Source: Desulfomicrobium macestii
GTDB taxonomy: Bacteria > Desulfobacterota > Desulfovibrionia > Desulfovibrionales > Desulfomicrobiaceae
Assembly (NCBI RefSeq): GCF_014873765.1
Contig: NZ_JADBGG010000021.1
Coordinates: 21,428-85,427 of the forward strand
Length of the DNA: 64,000 nt
Direction of reading: 5' to 3'
Under the pieces are notes generated by a model, which was not told where the DNA came from, made no database searches, and saw only the letters and a list, made by a program, of their open reading frames with translations. Each line of letters opens with the position of its first letter. Position 1 is the first letter of the stretch. Both the position numbers and the translations under genes were made by a program. This document shows positions 17,379 to 28,237 of the stretch, in pieces.

Positions 17379-18926
17379 CTATTCCCACTCTATGGTGCTC
17401 GGCGGCTTGGACGAAATGTCGTACACCACGCGATTAACCCCTTTGACCTCGTTGATGATCCTGCTCGACATGCGCCCCAGGATCTCGGTCGGAATCCTGG
17501 ACCAGTCGGCGGTCATGGCGTCGATGGAATCGACAATGCGCAGGGCGATGACGTGTTCGTAAGTACGTTCATCACCCATGACGCCGACCGTCTTCAACGG
17601 CAGCAGTACGGCAAATCCCTGCCAGACCTTGTAGTACCAGTTGGAAGCCATGAGCTCGTGCTGCACGATCTTGTCGGCCTGGCGCAGAATTTCAAGACGC
17701 TCGTCGGTGATCTCGCCGATGACGCGGATGGCAAGACCGGGGCCCGGGAACGGGTGGCGCCACACGATGAAATCGGGCAGCCCCAGTTCCTGGGCGACCT
17801 TGCGCACTTCGTCCTTGAACAACTCGCGCAGGGGTTCGACCAGGGCGAAATCCATCTTTTCAGGCAGCCCGCCGACGTTGTGATGGCTCTTGATCACGGC
17901 GGAAGGCCCCTTGAAGCTGATGGATTCGATGACGTCGGGATAGAGCGTGCCCTGGGCCAGATACTTGACCCCCGGAATCTTCTTGGCCTCTTCCTCGAAT
18001 ACCTCGATGAAGGTGTAGCCGATGATCTTGCGCTTCTGCTCGGGATCATCAAGCCCTTCAAGCCGTGACAGGAACTTGTCCTGCGCCTTGATGTAATGCA
18101 GGTTCAGGTCGAAATGCTGGCGCAGGTAGCCGATTACCTCGTCGCCCTCGCCCGCACGCAACAGGCCGTTGTCGACGAAGATGCAATGCAGGTTCTTGCC
18201 GATGGCCTTGTTCAGCAGCACCGCCACGACGGTGGAATCGATGCCGCCGGAGAGACCGCACACCACCTTGTCGTCGCCGATCTGCTCCGGCAGGGCCTGC
18301 AGCATGGAATCCACGAACGAAGACATGGTCCAGACGGATTTAAGATCTGCCACATGGAAAAGGAAATTGCGCAGGATTTCATCGCCCTGCTCGGTGTGCG
18401 CCACCTCGGGGTGGAACTGCAGCGCATACATCTTGCGGCTGACGTCGGCCATGGCCGCGATCTCGATGTTCTGGGTCTTGGCCGTAACCGAAAAACCCGG
18501 AGGAACGGCCAGGACATGGTCCCCGTGGGACATCCAGACCGTCAGCTTTTCAGCTTCGGAGACCGTATTCCACAAAGGGCACTGTCCTTCGAAATAAAGG
18601 TCGCTGCGGCCGTATTCGCGGTCAAGCGAAGGCGCGACCTTGCCGCCAAGCATGTGCGCCATGAGCTGCATGCCGTAGCAAATGCCAAGGATCGGAAGGC
18701 CCCACTCGAAGATGCAGGGATCGATGCCCGGAGAGTCGGGGCTGGACACGGAGGCCGGGCCACCGGAAAGGATAATGGCGCTGGGCTGCAGGGCCTTGAG
18801 CTCGTTTATTCCGATATTGCATGGATGAATCTCGGAATAGACGCCGGATTCACGGGTGCGCCGGGCGATGAGCTGGGTGTATTGGGATCCGAAATCCAGA
18901 ATGATGACTTTTTCTTGTATATCCAT
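17379..18926 (-). CDS. guaA: GMP synthase (glutamine-hydrolysing)
   Basis: GuaA (515 residues) makes GMP from XMP, ATP and glutamine. The N-terminal class I amidotransferase domain has the nucleophile in [11 protein letters not shown] (Cys near 83) and the His/Glu pair in [10 protein letters not shown]. The ATP pyrophosphatase domain has the P-loop [10 protein letters not shown] (about 230). The dimerisation domain ends with the canonical [10 protein letters not shown] chose the ATG at 18926 since GGAGGT lies right upstream. It follows guaB on the same strand, so the two last steps of GMP synthesis are cotranscribed. Confidence 0.97.
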   Translation of the reverse strand: MDIQEKVIILDFGSQYTQLIARRTRESGVYSEIHPCNIGINELKALQPSAIILSGGPASVSSPDSPGIDPCIFEWGLPILGICYGMQLMAHMLGGKVAPSLDREYGRSDLYFEGQCPLWNTVSEAEKLTVWMSHGDHVLAVPPGFSVTAKTQNIEIAAMADVSRKMYALQFHPEVAHTEQGDEILRNFLFHVADLKSVWTMSSFVDSMLQALPEQIGDDKVVCGLSGGIDSTVVAVLLNKAIGKNLHCIFVDNGLLRAGEGDEVIGYLRQHFDLNLHYIKAQDKFLSRLEGLDDPEQKRKIIGYTFIEVFEEEAKKIPGVKYLAQGTLYPDVIESISFKGPSAVIKSHHNVGGLPEKMDFALVEPLRELFKDEVRKVAQELGLPDFIVWRHPFPGPGLAIRVIGEITDERLEILRQADKIVQHELMASNWYYKVWQGFAVLLPLKTVGVMGDERTYEHVIALRIVDSIDAMTADWSRIPTEILGRMSSRIINEVKGVNRVVYDISSKPPSTIEWE

Positions 18927-18971
18927 TTTTACCTCCATCCGATTTCACGGATGGTTATGATCTCGAAAGTT

Positions 18972-20432
<1,461 letters not shown>

Positions 20433-20479
20433 TCATCTCTCCCGATGCTGGGGATTGGGTTACAATTCAAGATTCGGGG

Positions 20480-21184
20480 CTAGATCCCCAGATAAGCCTT
20501 TTTGACATCCTCGTTGGAGAGCAGGGCCGCGCCCGAGTCTTCAAGCGTTATGCGGCCGTTTTCCATGACATAGGCCCTGTGAGCGATCTTGAGCGCCTGA
20601 TTGGCGTTCTGTTCGACCAGAAAGACCGTGGTCCCCGATTCGTTGACCTTGCGAATGATGTCGAAAATTTGAGCGATGATGATCGGCGCGAGTCCAAGAG
20701 AGGGTTCGTCCAGCAGCAGCAGTCTGGGCCGGGCCATGAGCGCGCGGGAAATGGCCAGCATCTGCTGCTCGCCGCCGGACAGGGTGCCGCCGAGCTGCTT
20801 GCGTCGCTCGGCCAGAATGGGAAAGAGCGTGAAGACATATTCCAGATCCTGGGCGATGCCGACCTTGTCGTTGCGCAGGAAGGCCCCCAGGTCCAGGTTC
20901 TCCATGACCGTCATTTCCGGGAATATGAGCCGCCCTTCAGGCACCTGCGATATGCCCATGCGCACGATCCTGTCCGCCTTGACCTGATGGATGGGCTGGC
21001 CCTCGAACAGGATTTCGCCGCTTCGGGGCGGAACCCCGCCGCAGATGGACATGAGCGTGGTGCTCTTGCCCGCGCCGTTGGCACCGATCAGGGAAACGAT
21101 CTCCCCCTTGTCGATGTGCATGGAAATCCCGTGCAGGGCCTGGATGTTTCCATAGAATGTGCAGACGTTCTTGAGTTCAAGCAT
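20480..21184 (-). CDS. livF: Branched-chain amino acid ABC transporter ATPase LivF
   Basis: LivF (234 residues) is one of two ATPases of the high-affinity leucine/isoleucine/valine importer. Walker A is GANGAGKST (about 34-42), the signature LSGGEQQMLAISRAL (about 135-149), Walker B LLLLDEPSLGL, and the H-loop VFLVEQN. The glutamine-asparagine H-loop (EQN) is typical of LivF. The start overlaps the livG end by eight bases. It is the last gene of livKHMGF. Confidence 0.95.
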   Translation of the reverse strand: MLELKNVCTFYGNIQALHGISMHIDKGEIVSLIGANGAGKSTTLMSICGGVPPRSGEILFEGQPIHQVKADRIVRMGISQVPEGRLIFPEMTVMENLDLGAFLRNDKVGIAQDLEYVFTLFPILAERRKQLGGTLSGGEQQMLAISRALMARPRLLLLDEPSLGLAPIIIAQIFDIIRKVNESGTTVFLVEQNANQALKIAHRAYVMENGRITLEDSGAALLSNEDVKKAYLGI

Positions 21185-21965
21185 GCGCTTCCTCCCCGAG
21201 GTAGGCTTTGATGACCCGAGGATCGCTGCTGATCTCGGACGGAGTGCCGCTGGCGATGAGACAGCCGTACTCCATGACGTAAATGCGATCCGAGAGGCTC
21301 ATGACCATGCTCATGTCGTGCTCGATGAGCAGGATGGCCATATCCATCTCGTCCCGGATCTTGAAAACCAGATGCTTGAGCGTCTCGGTTTCCTGCGGAT
21401 TCATGCCCGCGGCGGGTTCATCGAGCAGCAAAAGCGTCGGGTCGGTGGCCAGGGCACGGGCGATTTCAAGGCGGCGCTGGGCGCCATAGGGCAGATTGCA
21501 TGCCAGTTCCTTGTAGAACTTGTGCAATCCCATATATTTGAGCAGCTCGTAGCTCCGATCCACGATCTCCTTTTCCTCGCGAAGCACTGCGGGTGAACGC
21601 AGAAGCGCTCCCCAGATGCCGGTCTTGGTCCGGCAGTGGCGGGCGATCATGACGTTTTCAAGCACGCTCATGTTCTTGAAAAGCCGGATGTTCTGGAAAG
21701 TCCGGGCCATGCCGAGTTCCGTGACCAGATTGGGCTTGAGGCCGTTCACCTTGGTCCGCGCCCCATTCCTGGGCGTGAACCAGACTTCGCCTTCGGTCGG
21801 TTCGTAGATGCTTGTGATGCAGTTGAAGAAGGTGGTCTTGCCCGCCCCGTTGGGGCCTATGAGCGCGACGATCTCTCCCGAATGAACCGCAAGCTGCACT
21901 TCGTTCAAAGCGCGCAGGCCTCCAAAATTCATGGACACAGCCGTGACGTCGAGTACCGGTTTCAT
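21177..21965 (-). CDS. livG: Branched-chain amino acid ABC transporter ATPase LivG
   Basis: LivG (262 residues) is the second ATPase of the Liv importer. Walker A GPNGAGKTT (about 37-45) and Walker B LLLLDEPAAGMNPQE are clear; the signature region is the degenerate YGAQRRLEIARAL seen in this subfamily, and the H-loop is LLIEHDMSMVM. The gene begins directly at the livM stop (no gap) and overlaps livF. Confidence 0.95.
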   Translation of the reverse strand: MKPVLDVTAVSMNFGGLRALNEVQLAVHSGEIVALIGPNGAGKTTFFNCITSIYEPTEGEVWFTPRNGARTKVNGLKPNLVTELGMARTFQNIRLFKNMSVLENVMIARHCRTKTGIWGALLRSPAVLREEKEIVDRSYELLKYMGLHKFYKELACNLPYGAQRRLEIARALATDPTLLLLDEPAAGMNPQETETLKHLVFKIRDEMDMAILLIEHDMSMVMSLSDRIYVMEYGCLIASGTPSEISSDPRVIKAYLGEEAHA

Positions 21966-23189
21966 CTAGATACGTCCTCCATTGGCCGCGTTCAATTCAG
22001 GATCGTCCACCGTGTAGGAGCGCCCCTTGGCCGGAATGAGGCCCTGAGGCCGAAAGACCATCATGAGCACCATGGCGGAGGCAAAAAGGATCATGCGGTA
22101 TTCGGAAAAGGCGCGCAGATATTCCGGCAGAAGCACCAGAAAGGCGGAACCGAGAATGACCCCGAGGTTTGAACCCATCCCGCCCAGAACGACAATGGAC
22201 AAAATGATGGCCGATTCGAAAAAGGTGAAACTCGCGGGGTTGATGAAGGTGGTCTTGGCCGCGAAGATGACACCCGCGAATCCGGCCCAGGCAGTGCCCA
22301 GGCCGAATGCCATGACCTTCACGCCGACGCGGTCGATGCCCATCGCTTCGCAGGCGATCTCGTCTTCACGCAGGGCCTGCAGGGCACGACCGATGCGCGA
22401 ATCCTTGAGGCGGGTCACGGCAATGATGGTGATAATGGCAAGAACCAGTACAATATAGTAAATATAGATGTTTGCATCCGCAACAGAGAGCTTCACGTCA
22501 AAAAGGCCCGGACGCGGGATGTTCGAGACCCCCGAAGGGCCGCCTGTCAGATCGCTCCAGTTCTCAAGCACCAGGCGCACTATCTCGCCGAAACCGAGGG
22601 TGACGATGGCCAGATAGTCTCCGCGCAGTCGCAGCACCGGAAATGCCAATGCAATACCGGCCAGGGCCGCGATCACGCCGCCCAGAGGCAGGGCGACCCA
22701 GAAGCCAAGACCGAAATACTGATTCAGAAGTGCGTAGGAATAGGCGCCGATGGCGTAGAAGGCCGCATGGCCAAGAAACAGCAGGCCGGCCACGCCGACG
22801 ATGATGTTCAGGCCGAGCCCGAGCACGACGTAAAGCAAAAAGGAGATGAGGATATTGGTCTGGTAGGTGGTCACAAGCCAGGGGGTAACCAGAAAGACGA
22901 CCAGAAAAAAAGCTCGAAACGAATTGGTCAGTGCCGGGTTGTTGGCCAGCTCCGCCAATTTGCCGCTCTTCTTCTCTCCGGACGCGGCCACCGCGTCACC
23001 GGCCTCCTTGCGCCGGATGGCCCAGCGCCACACAAAGGACAGCACAAAGCTGCCGATGCCAATCAAGGCCATGTTCTCCCAGCGCCAGATCACCGTTTTT
23101 TCAATGGTATTGACGCGGATAACCATGAGGGGAAAGGTCAGGAACATGAACCACAGGCTGACCATGATGGATTTTTTCAACTCGTTCAT
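21966..23189 (-). CDS. livM: Branched-chain amino acid ABC transporter permease LivM
   Basis: LivM (407 residues) is one of the paired permeases. It has about ten helices and the family segments GLNIIVGVAGLLFLGHAAFYAIGAY and, in the cytoplasmic coupling loop, LQALREDEIACEAMGI (EAA-type). The N-terminal 100 residues add two helices and a loop not found in the shortest LivM proteins; similar extensions exist in the family. It sits between livH and livG. Confidence 0.94.
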   Translation of the reverse strand: MNELKKSIMVSLWFMFLTFPLMVIRVNTIEKTVIWRWENMALIGIGSFVLSFVWRWAIRRKEAGDAVAASGEKKSGKLAELANNPALTNSFRAFFLVVFLVTPWLVTTYQTNILISFLLYVVLGLGLNIIVGVAGLLFLGHAAFYAIGAYSYALLNQYFGLGFWVALPLGGVIAALAGIALAFPVLRLRGDYLAIVTLGFGEIVRLVLENWSDLTGGPSGVSNIPRPGLFDVKLSVADANIYIYYIVLVLAIITIIAVTRLKDSRIGRALQALREDEIACEAMGIDRVGVKVMAFGLGTAWAGFAGVIFAAKTTFINPASFTFFESAIILSIVVLGGMGSNLGVILGSAFLVLLPEYLRAFSEYRMILFASAMVLMMVFRPQGLIPAKGRSYTVDDPELNAANGGRI

Positions 23190-23226
23190 TATCGTGTCCG
23201 CCCTTCGATACGTTTGCGTCCGCTGA

Positions 23227-24135
23227 TCATACTTTCTCCACCTTGGCCTTGCCCATGATACCCGACGGCCGGAAGATCAGAAAGACCACCAGCAGGGTGA
23301 AGGCAAAGACGTCTTCGTAGTCGCTTGAAATATAGCCGGTGGCGAAACTCTCGGACAGACCCAGAAAGAGGCCGCCGAGCATGGCGCCGGGGATGGATCC
23401 GATGCCGCCCAGAACAGCGGCCGTGAAGGCCTTGATGCCTGCGAGAAATCCGATGGCGAAATTGACCATGCCCACATGCGAGGCGATGAGCACGCCGCCG
23501 AGGGCGGCAAGAGACGAACCGAGGATGAAGGTGATGGAGATGACCTTGTCCGAATCCACTCCGAGCAGCATGGCCATCTTGCGGTTCTGGGCCGTGGCGC
23601 GCATGGCCTTGCCCATCTTGGTGTACTTGATGAACGCCGTCAGACCGGCCATTGAAAACGCACTGGTGACAACGATGACGAAGTCCGAGGATCCGAAAAC
23701 GTGGGCTATGGGCTCGATGAAATCAAAATCCGGGATCAGGCGCGGAAACGGCAGAAAGTCGGAAGTCTGAGCCAGGATGATGTAGTTCTGCAGGAACAGG
23801 GACATGCCGATGGCGGAAATGAGCGGAGAGAGACGACCGGCCCCGCGCAGGGGCTTGTAGGCGATCTTCTCCATGGTGTAGCCGTACCCCGCGCAGTAGA
23901 TGATCGCCACCACTGCGGCGATGACCAGAATGGCGGGCGCGGGAAACCCCATGATCCCAAGCACTCCGGCGATGATCAGACCCACGAAGGCGCCGAGCAT
24001 GTATACTTCGCCGTGGGCGAAGTTGATGAGCTCGATGATGCCGTAGACCATGGTGTAGCCGATGGCGATGAGAGCGTAGATGCTTCCCCTGGTCAATCCG
24101 CCCAAAAAAAGTTCCGTGAAATATTGCCAGTCCAT
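23227..24135 (-). CDS. livH: Branched-chain amino acid ABC transporter permease LivH
   Basis: LivH (302 residues) is the partner permease of LivM. Family motifs include GSIYALIAIGYTMVYGIIELINFAHGE, split over helices 1 and 2, and MGKAMRATAQNRKMAMLLGVD in the coupling loop. About eight helices are visible. I chose the ATG at 24135 because GGGGAA precedes it; the frame extends further upstream without a good ribosome site. A stable stem-loop separates it from livK. Confidence 0.94.
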   Translation of the reverse strand: MDWQYFTELFLGGLTRGSIYALIAIGYTMVYGIIELINFAHGEVYMLGAFVGLIIAGVLGIMGFPAPAILVIAAVVAIIYCAGYGYTMEKIAYKPLRGAGRLSPLISAIGMSLFLQNYIILAQTSDFLPFPRLIPDFDFIEPIAHVFGSSDFVIVVTSAFSMAGLTAFIKYTKMGKAMRATAQNRKMAMLLGVDSDKVISITFILGSSLAALGGVLIASHVGMVNFAIGFLAGIKAFTAAVLGGIGSIPGAMLGGLFLGLSESFATGYISSDYEDVFAFTLLVVFLIFRPSGIMGKAKVEKV

Positions 24136-24186
24136 AATTCCCCGTCTGCTCCGGCCCTGGACCATTCCTTGCCGGGCTGTTGAAAG

Positions 24187-24222
24187 AACCGAGGGACAGG
24201 CTTTATCGCCCGTCCCTCGGTT
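24187..24222 (-). terminator. Intercistronic stem-loop between livK and livH
   Basis: On the minus strand AACCGAGGGAC (24222-24212) pairs perfectly with GTCCCTCGGTT (24197-24187), followed by CTTTC. The T-run is weak, so it is likely a partial terminator or mRNA stabiliser that keeps the binding protein more abundant than the membrane genes. Confidence 0.7.
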
Positions 24223-24245
24223 AAAGCTGCATTGTAAGAGGGAGC

Positions 24246-25358
24246 CTACTTCAATTCCACGTAAGCGCCGCCCTGTACCTGATACATGGAGAAGCCAACG
24301 CCTTCGGCATCGCCGCGGGCGTCAAACTTGATCGTACCGACGGTGGTGTCCACGGTCTCGGTGCGAAGCTTTTCCATGATCTTGTCGGCGTCGGTGGAGT
24401 CGGCCTTGTCGATGGCGTTGACCAGGGCCTGCATGGCCGCATAGGCGGCATCAAAGAACGCGCCGGGCTCGGAGCCGAATTCTGCCATGTGGGCAGCCTT
24501 GGCGGCCTTGTTCATTTCCAGGCCGCTGACGTCCTGGGGACCGGAAGCGTAAACGCCTTCGGCGTCGGCGCCCGCGACCTTGATGAAGGTGTCATCCTTG
24601 ACGCCGTCGTCGGAGATGAACTTCACGTTGACGCGCTTCTTCTTCAGCTGGGAAACAATCTTGGAGGCTTCAGGATGGTAGCCGCCGAACATGACGGTGT
24701 CCGCGCCGGCCTGACGAACCTTCTGGACAACGGCGGAGTAATCCACCGCGCCGGGGGTCACGCCTTCGAACAGGACGACTTCGGCCTTGCCGCCTTCCTG
24801 GATGAACTTCTGTGCGTACTCGGCATAACCCTTGCCGTAATCGCCCTTGTCATGCAGGACGGCGATCTTCTTGGCGCCCAGCTTGTCGATGGCGAAGTTG
24901 ACGCCGAGCATGGCCTGGGCGTCATCGGAAGCGATGGTGCGGAAGAAAGTGGGGTACTGGCCGCTCTGGGTCAACTCAGGATTGGTGGCCGAGGGGGACA
25001 TGGTCACGATCTTGGCTTCGGTGTAGATGGGCAGGGCAGCCTTGGTGGCACCGGAACAGATGTGCCCAAGCACGACTACAGCACCGTCGGAAACGAGCTT
25101 GGTGGCCGCGTTGGTCGCCTTTTCAGGCTTGCACTCTTCGTCCTGGATCAAAAGTTCGATCTGCTTGCCGTCGATGCCGCCCTTGGCGTTGATGTCCTTT
25201 GCCACGAGCTTGGCGGCATTGACCGTCGGCAGGCCATAGGAGGCCAGATCGCCGGTGTGGGCTCCCGCCACGCCGATCTTCACGGTATCGGCACCAAATG
25301 CCGTACTGGTCAGCAAAGTCAGGCACGCCGCGATCACGAGACCAGAAAAACGTTTCAT
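24246..25358 (-). CDS. livK: Branched-chain amino acid ABC transporter substrate-binding protein
   Basis: This 370-residue periplasmic binding protein (Peripla_BP_6 / LivJK type) captures leucine, isoleucine or valine. A cleavable signal peptide ends near AFGAD (about residues 21-25). The mature protein has the characteristic GAHTGDLASYG, HICSGATKAALPIY, and SPSATNPELTQSG ligand-site segments. I chose the ATG at 25358 because GGAGGAAC lies 5-6 bases upstream. It heads livKHMGF; only one binding protein is encoded. Confidence 0.95.
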   Translation of the reverse strand: MKRFSGLVIAACLTLLTSTAFGADTVKIGVAGAHTGDLASYGLPTVNAAKLVAKDINAKGGIDGKQIELLIQDEECKPEKATNAATKLVSDGAVVVLGHICSGATKAALPIYTEAKIVTMSPSATNPELTQSGQYPTFFRTIASDDAQAMLGVNFAIDKLGAKKIAVLHDKGDYGKGYAEYAQKFIQEGGKAEVVLFEGVTPGAVDYSAVVQKVRQAGADTVMFGGYHPEASKIVSQLKKKRVNVKFISDDGVKDDTFIKVAGADAEGVYASGPQDVSGLEMNKAAKAAHMAEFGSEPGAFFDAAYAAMQALVNAIDKADSTDADKIMEKLRTETVDTTVGTIKFDARGDAEGVGFSMYQVQGGAYVELK

Positions 25359-25483
25359 CAGTTCCTCCACAATGTTCAAGTTTAGGATATGATTCATGGC
25401 CCGCCATGGCGGGCCACTAAAGCTTGCGGAATCGAGGGCTATTACCATTAGCCCCTTGGAGGTGTCAAACAGGAGCAAGAGGA

Positions 25484-26071
25484 TTACTTGCTTTCGAGTT
25501 CCCGCTTGGCGTTTTCGATCAGAGCGGGATCATCGGGGGCGGCGTCGATGACGGCCTGAAAATGGACGGCGGCCTTGTCGGGTTCCGACAAGTAATGTTT
25601 GTAGATGACGCCCAGATTGTAGTGGGCGTGAAAATTCTTCTGCTCGATGGTCAGCATGCGCTCGAAAAGTTCCGCGGCCTCGGCGTATTTTTCCAGCTCG
25701 AACAAGCAGAAGCCCTTCTGGTTGAGGGCCATGACGTCATTCCCGTCCCGCTCAAGGAGCATGTCCCAGAAAGACATCGCCTTGTCCCAGGCCTGCATGT
25801 CCATGAAAGACATGCCAAGGGCGCGCATGGCTTGGACGTCTTCCGGGTTTTCCTGCAGTTTCTTCATCATGGAGGAAACAGCGGCCATGTCTCCACCCAT
25901 CTGCTCCATGCCCCCGCCGCCGGGCATCCCCCGGGGTTCTTCATGCTGCACGATGGAAGGGTTTTCCACCCTGAAGCTCACCGCCGCGAAGAGCATTACG
26001 CCAAGGCAAGCCAGCAGGAAGAAAAGCGCCCGGCGCCGGGCAGTCTGGGGAAAAGCGTTATTCGTTTCCAT
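25484..26071 (-). CDS. Membrane-anchored TPR protein of the cytochrome c maturation cluster
   Basis: The 195-residue product has an N-terminal membrane helix (about 14-33), a Gly/Met-rich linker, and three or so tetratricopeptide repeats (about 70-185) with pattern AMRALGMSFMDMQAWDKAM and ALNQKGFCLFELEKYAEAA. TPR proteins at this position (CcmI/CcmH2/NrfG-like) bind apocytochrome c for haem ligation; that role here is an inference from position, since no CcmH is in the window. It overlaps ccmD by 14 bases and ends the operon. Confidence 0.8.
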   Translation of the reverse strand: METNNAFPQTARRRALFFLLACLGVMLFAAVSFRVENPSIVQHEEPRGMPGGGGMEQMGGDMAAVSSMMKKLQENPEDVQAMRALGMSFMDMQAWDKAMSFWDMLLERDGNDVMALNQKGFCLFELEKYAEAAELFERMLTIEQKNFHAHYNLGVIYKHYLSEPDKAAVHFQAVIDAAPDDPALIENAKRELESK

Positions 26072-26189
26072 CAATGATCTCCAGTTGCCGTACGCGGCGT
26101 TCCAAAACACTGTGCTGCCGGGCCAGGAACAGGACGTAACCGCCCACGCCCAGCCAGATGCACACATTGGCGATAAAAAGGTAATTCAT
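26058..26189 (-). CDS. ccmD: Haem exporter small protein CcmD
   Basis: This 43-residue protein has one membrane helix (about 3-23) followed by the charged tail HSVLERRVRQLEIID, the pattern of CcmD, which releases haem-loaded CcmE from CcmABC. It is the right size and lies between ccmC and the TPR gene. The sequence of CcmD is poorly conserved, so position is the main support. Confidence 0.8.
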   Translation of the reverse strand: MNYLFIANVCIWLGVGGYVLFLARQHSVLERRVRQLEIIDGNE

Positions 26190-26200
26190 GCCTATTCCCC

Positions 26201-26896
26201 TTATTGCAAGGTCTTTTCCTGAATGCCGATCAGGGCCGCCTCGACGCGCCGCTTCAGACCGGCGCCGTGATAGCGCGCCAGGACAAGAGTCCCGAACATC
26301 GCTCCCCAGGCCAGGACATTGATCCACACGGCCGTCCACATCTCCGGCTCAAGTCCACCGCCCCTGGAGGCGAGCACGGCCGGATGAATGGACCGCCAAA
26401 GCCTGGCGGACAAAAAAACCAGCGGAACATCCAAAAAGGCCACGATCCCGAGCACCGCCCGCACCTTCGCGCCCTTGGTCCCTCCCACGTCGGCGGAACG
26501 AAGAACCAGATAACCGGCGTACACGAACCACATCACCAGCGTCGTCGAGAGACGCGGATCCCAGGTCCACCAGGTATTCCAGGCCGCTCTGCCCCAGAGG
26601 GAGCCGGTGACCAGGGCCAAGCCGCTGAAAAGCACCCCGATCTCGGCCAGCACTCCGGCCAGAACGTCCCATTGCTCCCGTCCGGTCCACAGCACCATGA
26701 CGCTTGCGGCGCACACACCGAAAAAGGCCACAAACGACCACCACGCCAGGGGCAAATGAAAATAGAAGATCTTCTGCACCAGCCCCATGGTCAGTTCCTC
26801 GGGGGCATGGAACCAGATGGCGTATTGTCCAACCGCCATCAGCGCCATGCTAACGCAGGCAAAAATCGTGAGTATTTTTGGATAGATGCGAAACAT
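26201..26896 (-). CDS. ccmC: Cytochrome c biogenesis protein CcmC
   Basis: CcmC (231 residues) hands haem to CcmE in the outer leaflet of the inner membrane. It has six helices and the tryptophan-rich haem-binding motif WGRAAWNTWWTWDPRLSTTL (about 110-130), with flanking histidines in KIFYFHLPLAWW and RLWRSIHP. I chose the ATG at 26896, ten bases after ccmB ends; longer starts would lie inside ccmB. Confidence 0.93.
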   Translation of the reverse strand: MFRIYPKILTIFACVSMALMAVGQYAIWFHAPEELTMGLVQKIFYFHLPLAWWSFVAFFGVCAASVMVLWTGREQWDVLAGVLAEIGVLFSGLALVTGSLWGRAAWNTWWTWDPRLSTTLVMWFVYAGYLVLRSADVGGTKGAKVRAVLGIVAFLDVPLVFLSARLWRSIHPAVLASRGGGLEPEMWTAVWINVLAWGAMFGTLVLARYHGAGLKRRVEAALIGIQEKTLQ

Positions 26897-26906
26897 GTTC
26901 GTCCCT

Positions 26907-27581
26907 TTATTCCCCTCTGAAGACATGAGGGAACAGAAAAAGTGCCGCGCCCGCAAAAACTGCGTCGAACGCCAAGACAAGTCCGAACCAATCCGAGACT
27001 CCGGCCATTGACGCGCCTTGCATCAGCCCGACCCCGATACGGATTCCGCCGAGCAGCAGCGGCACCTGCAACGGAAAAACGATGATGGTCAAAAGCGCGT
27101 CCTTGGCTCCCTGCCCCTGCCCCATGGCCCCGATGAGCCCGCCAAGCACGCACAGGCCGACGTCCACGGCCAGCACCATGAGTATGAGCCCGGGCAGGTT
27201 TTCGCCGGGGTCAAGGCCCAAAAAGACGAGAGCCGCCGGAAAAAAGAACACCTGACACAACAAAAGCAAAAGAAGCCCCGCCAGGGTCTTGCCCAACCAC
27301 AGTCCCTGCACTGGCAGAGGGGAAAGGAGCAGGGCCGTGGCCGTGTCGTTCTCTTCCTCGAAACGAAAAAGCAGGGAAAAAATCAGGACCACCCCGAAGG
27401 AACTGCACAGCCAGAAGATGGCCATGGCCTGCTGGGCGGAAAAACGGTCGCCCGGGGCGGCCGAAAGGCTGAAGATGAATACCAGCAGGAGTCCGAGCAG
27501 CACCGCCTGCACCGGCCCCTGCCCCCCGGCGAAGGCCAGGCGCAGATCCTTGCGCGCGATGGCCAGTGAAGATGCGATCAC
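26907..27581 (-). CDS. ccmB: Haem exporter permease CcmB
   Basis: CcmB (224 residues) is the permease partner of CcmA in the CcmABCD complex. It has six predicted helices and family features RKDLRLAF at the N-terminus and LLLSPLPVQGLWLGKTL in the coupling region. Its start overlaps the ccmA stop by four bases. Length is typical. Confidence 0.93.
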   Translation of the reverse strand: MIASSLAIARKDLRLAFAGGQGPVQAVLLGLLLVFIFSLSAAPGDRFSAQQAMAIFWLCSSFGVVLIFSLLFRFEEENDTATALLLSPLPVQGLWLGKTLAGLLLLLLCQVFFFPAALVFLGLDPGENLPGLILMVLAVDVGLCVLGGLIGAMGQGQGAKDALLTIIVFPLQVPLLLGGIRIGVGLMQGASMAGVSDWFGLVLAFDAVFAGAALFLFPHVFRGE

Positions 27582-28237
27582 GGTCCCTCCGGGACGAACC
27601 CGTGCACCGGGCCGAAATAGCTCATGCCGCGACCGCCAAGCGAGAGGACCGTATCCGCGCGGCCAAGATCCCGGTCCAGGTCGTGGGATATCCAGACTAT
27701 TCCTGCGCCCCGGGTCCTTGCGGCCTCCAACTCGGCATGCAGCAACGCCTGGGAAGCCGTATCAAGGCCGGTTGAAGGCTCATCCAGAAACACAATCGCA
27801 GGCTCGACAAGAAGGACTCGCGCCAGGGACAGGCGCTGGGCCATGCCCCTGGAAAACGTGCCCGCCGACTCCAGGGCGAAGCCCTTGAGGCCGACCCGGT
27901 CCAAAAGAGCGAGCAGGGCCGCGTCGCCAAGTCCGCGCCCGTAGACGCTGTTCCAGAATTCGAGATTGCCCAGGGCAGTGAGCGCCGGATAGACAAAGGT
28001 CTGATGCCCCATGAAGGCCATGGCCCGATCCTTGACCTTGCGCTCCACCGTGCCCGCACGGGGCGGGGTCAGACCGGCCATGATCTTCAGGAGGGTGGTT
28101 TTGCCCGCGCCGTTGGGTCCGGCCACGAGCATTATGCTGCCCGGCGCCAGTTCGCAGGACACCCCCTTGAAGATCAGCCGGGAGCCAAAGAAATGGCTGA
28201 CGCCGCGCAAGGTTAGCAGGGAACCTGAACTCATCAT
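27578..28237 (-). CDS. ccmA: Haem exporter ATPase CcmA
   Basis: CcmA (219 residues) is the ATPase that drives release of holo-CcmE. Walker A is GPNGAGKTTLL (about 37-47), the signature FSRGMAQRLSLAR (about 135-147), Walker B FLDEPSTGLD, and H-loop WISHD. The first ATG (28237) overlaps the ccmF stop; two ATG codons lie in tandem here and either could be used. Confidence 0.93.
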   Translation of the reverse strand: MMSSGSLLTLRGVSHFFGSRLIFKGVSCELAPGSIMLVAGPNGAGKTTLLKIMAGLTPPRAGTVERKVKDRAMAFMGHQTFVYPALTALGNLEFWNSVYGRGLGDAALLALLDRVGLKGFALESAGTFSRGMAQRLSLARVLLVEPAIVFLDEPSTGLDTASQALLHAELEAARTRGAGIVWISHDLDRDLGRADTVLSLGGRGMSYFGPVHGFVPEGP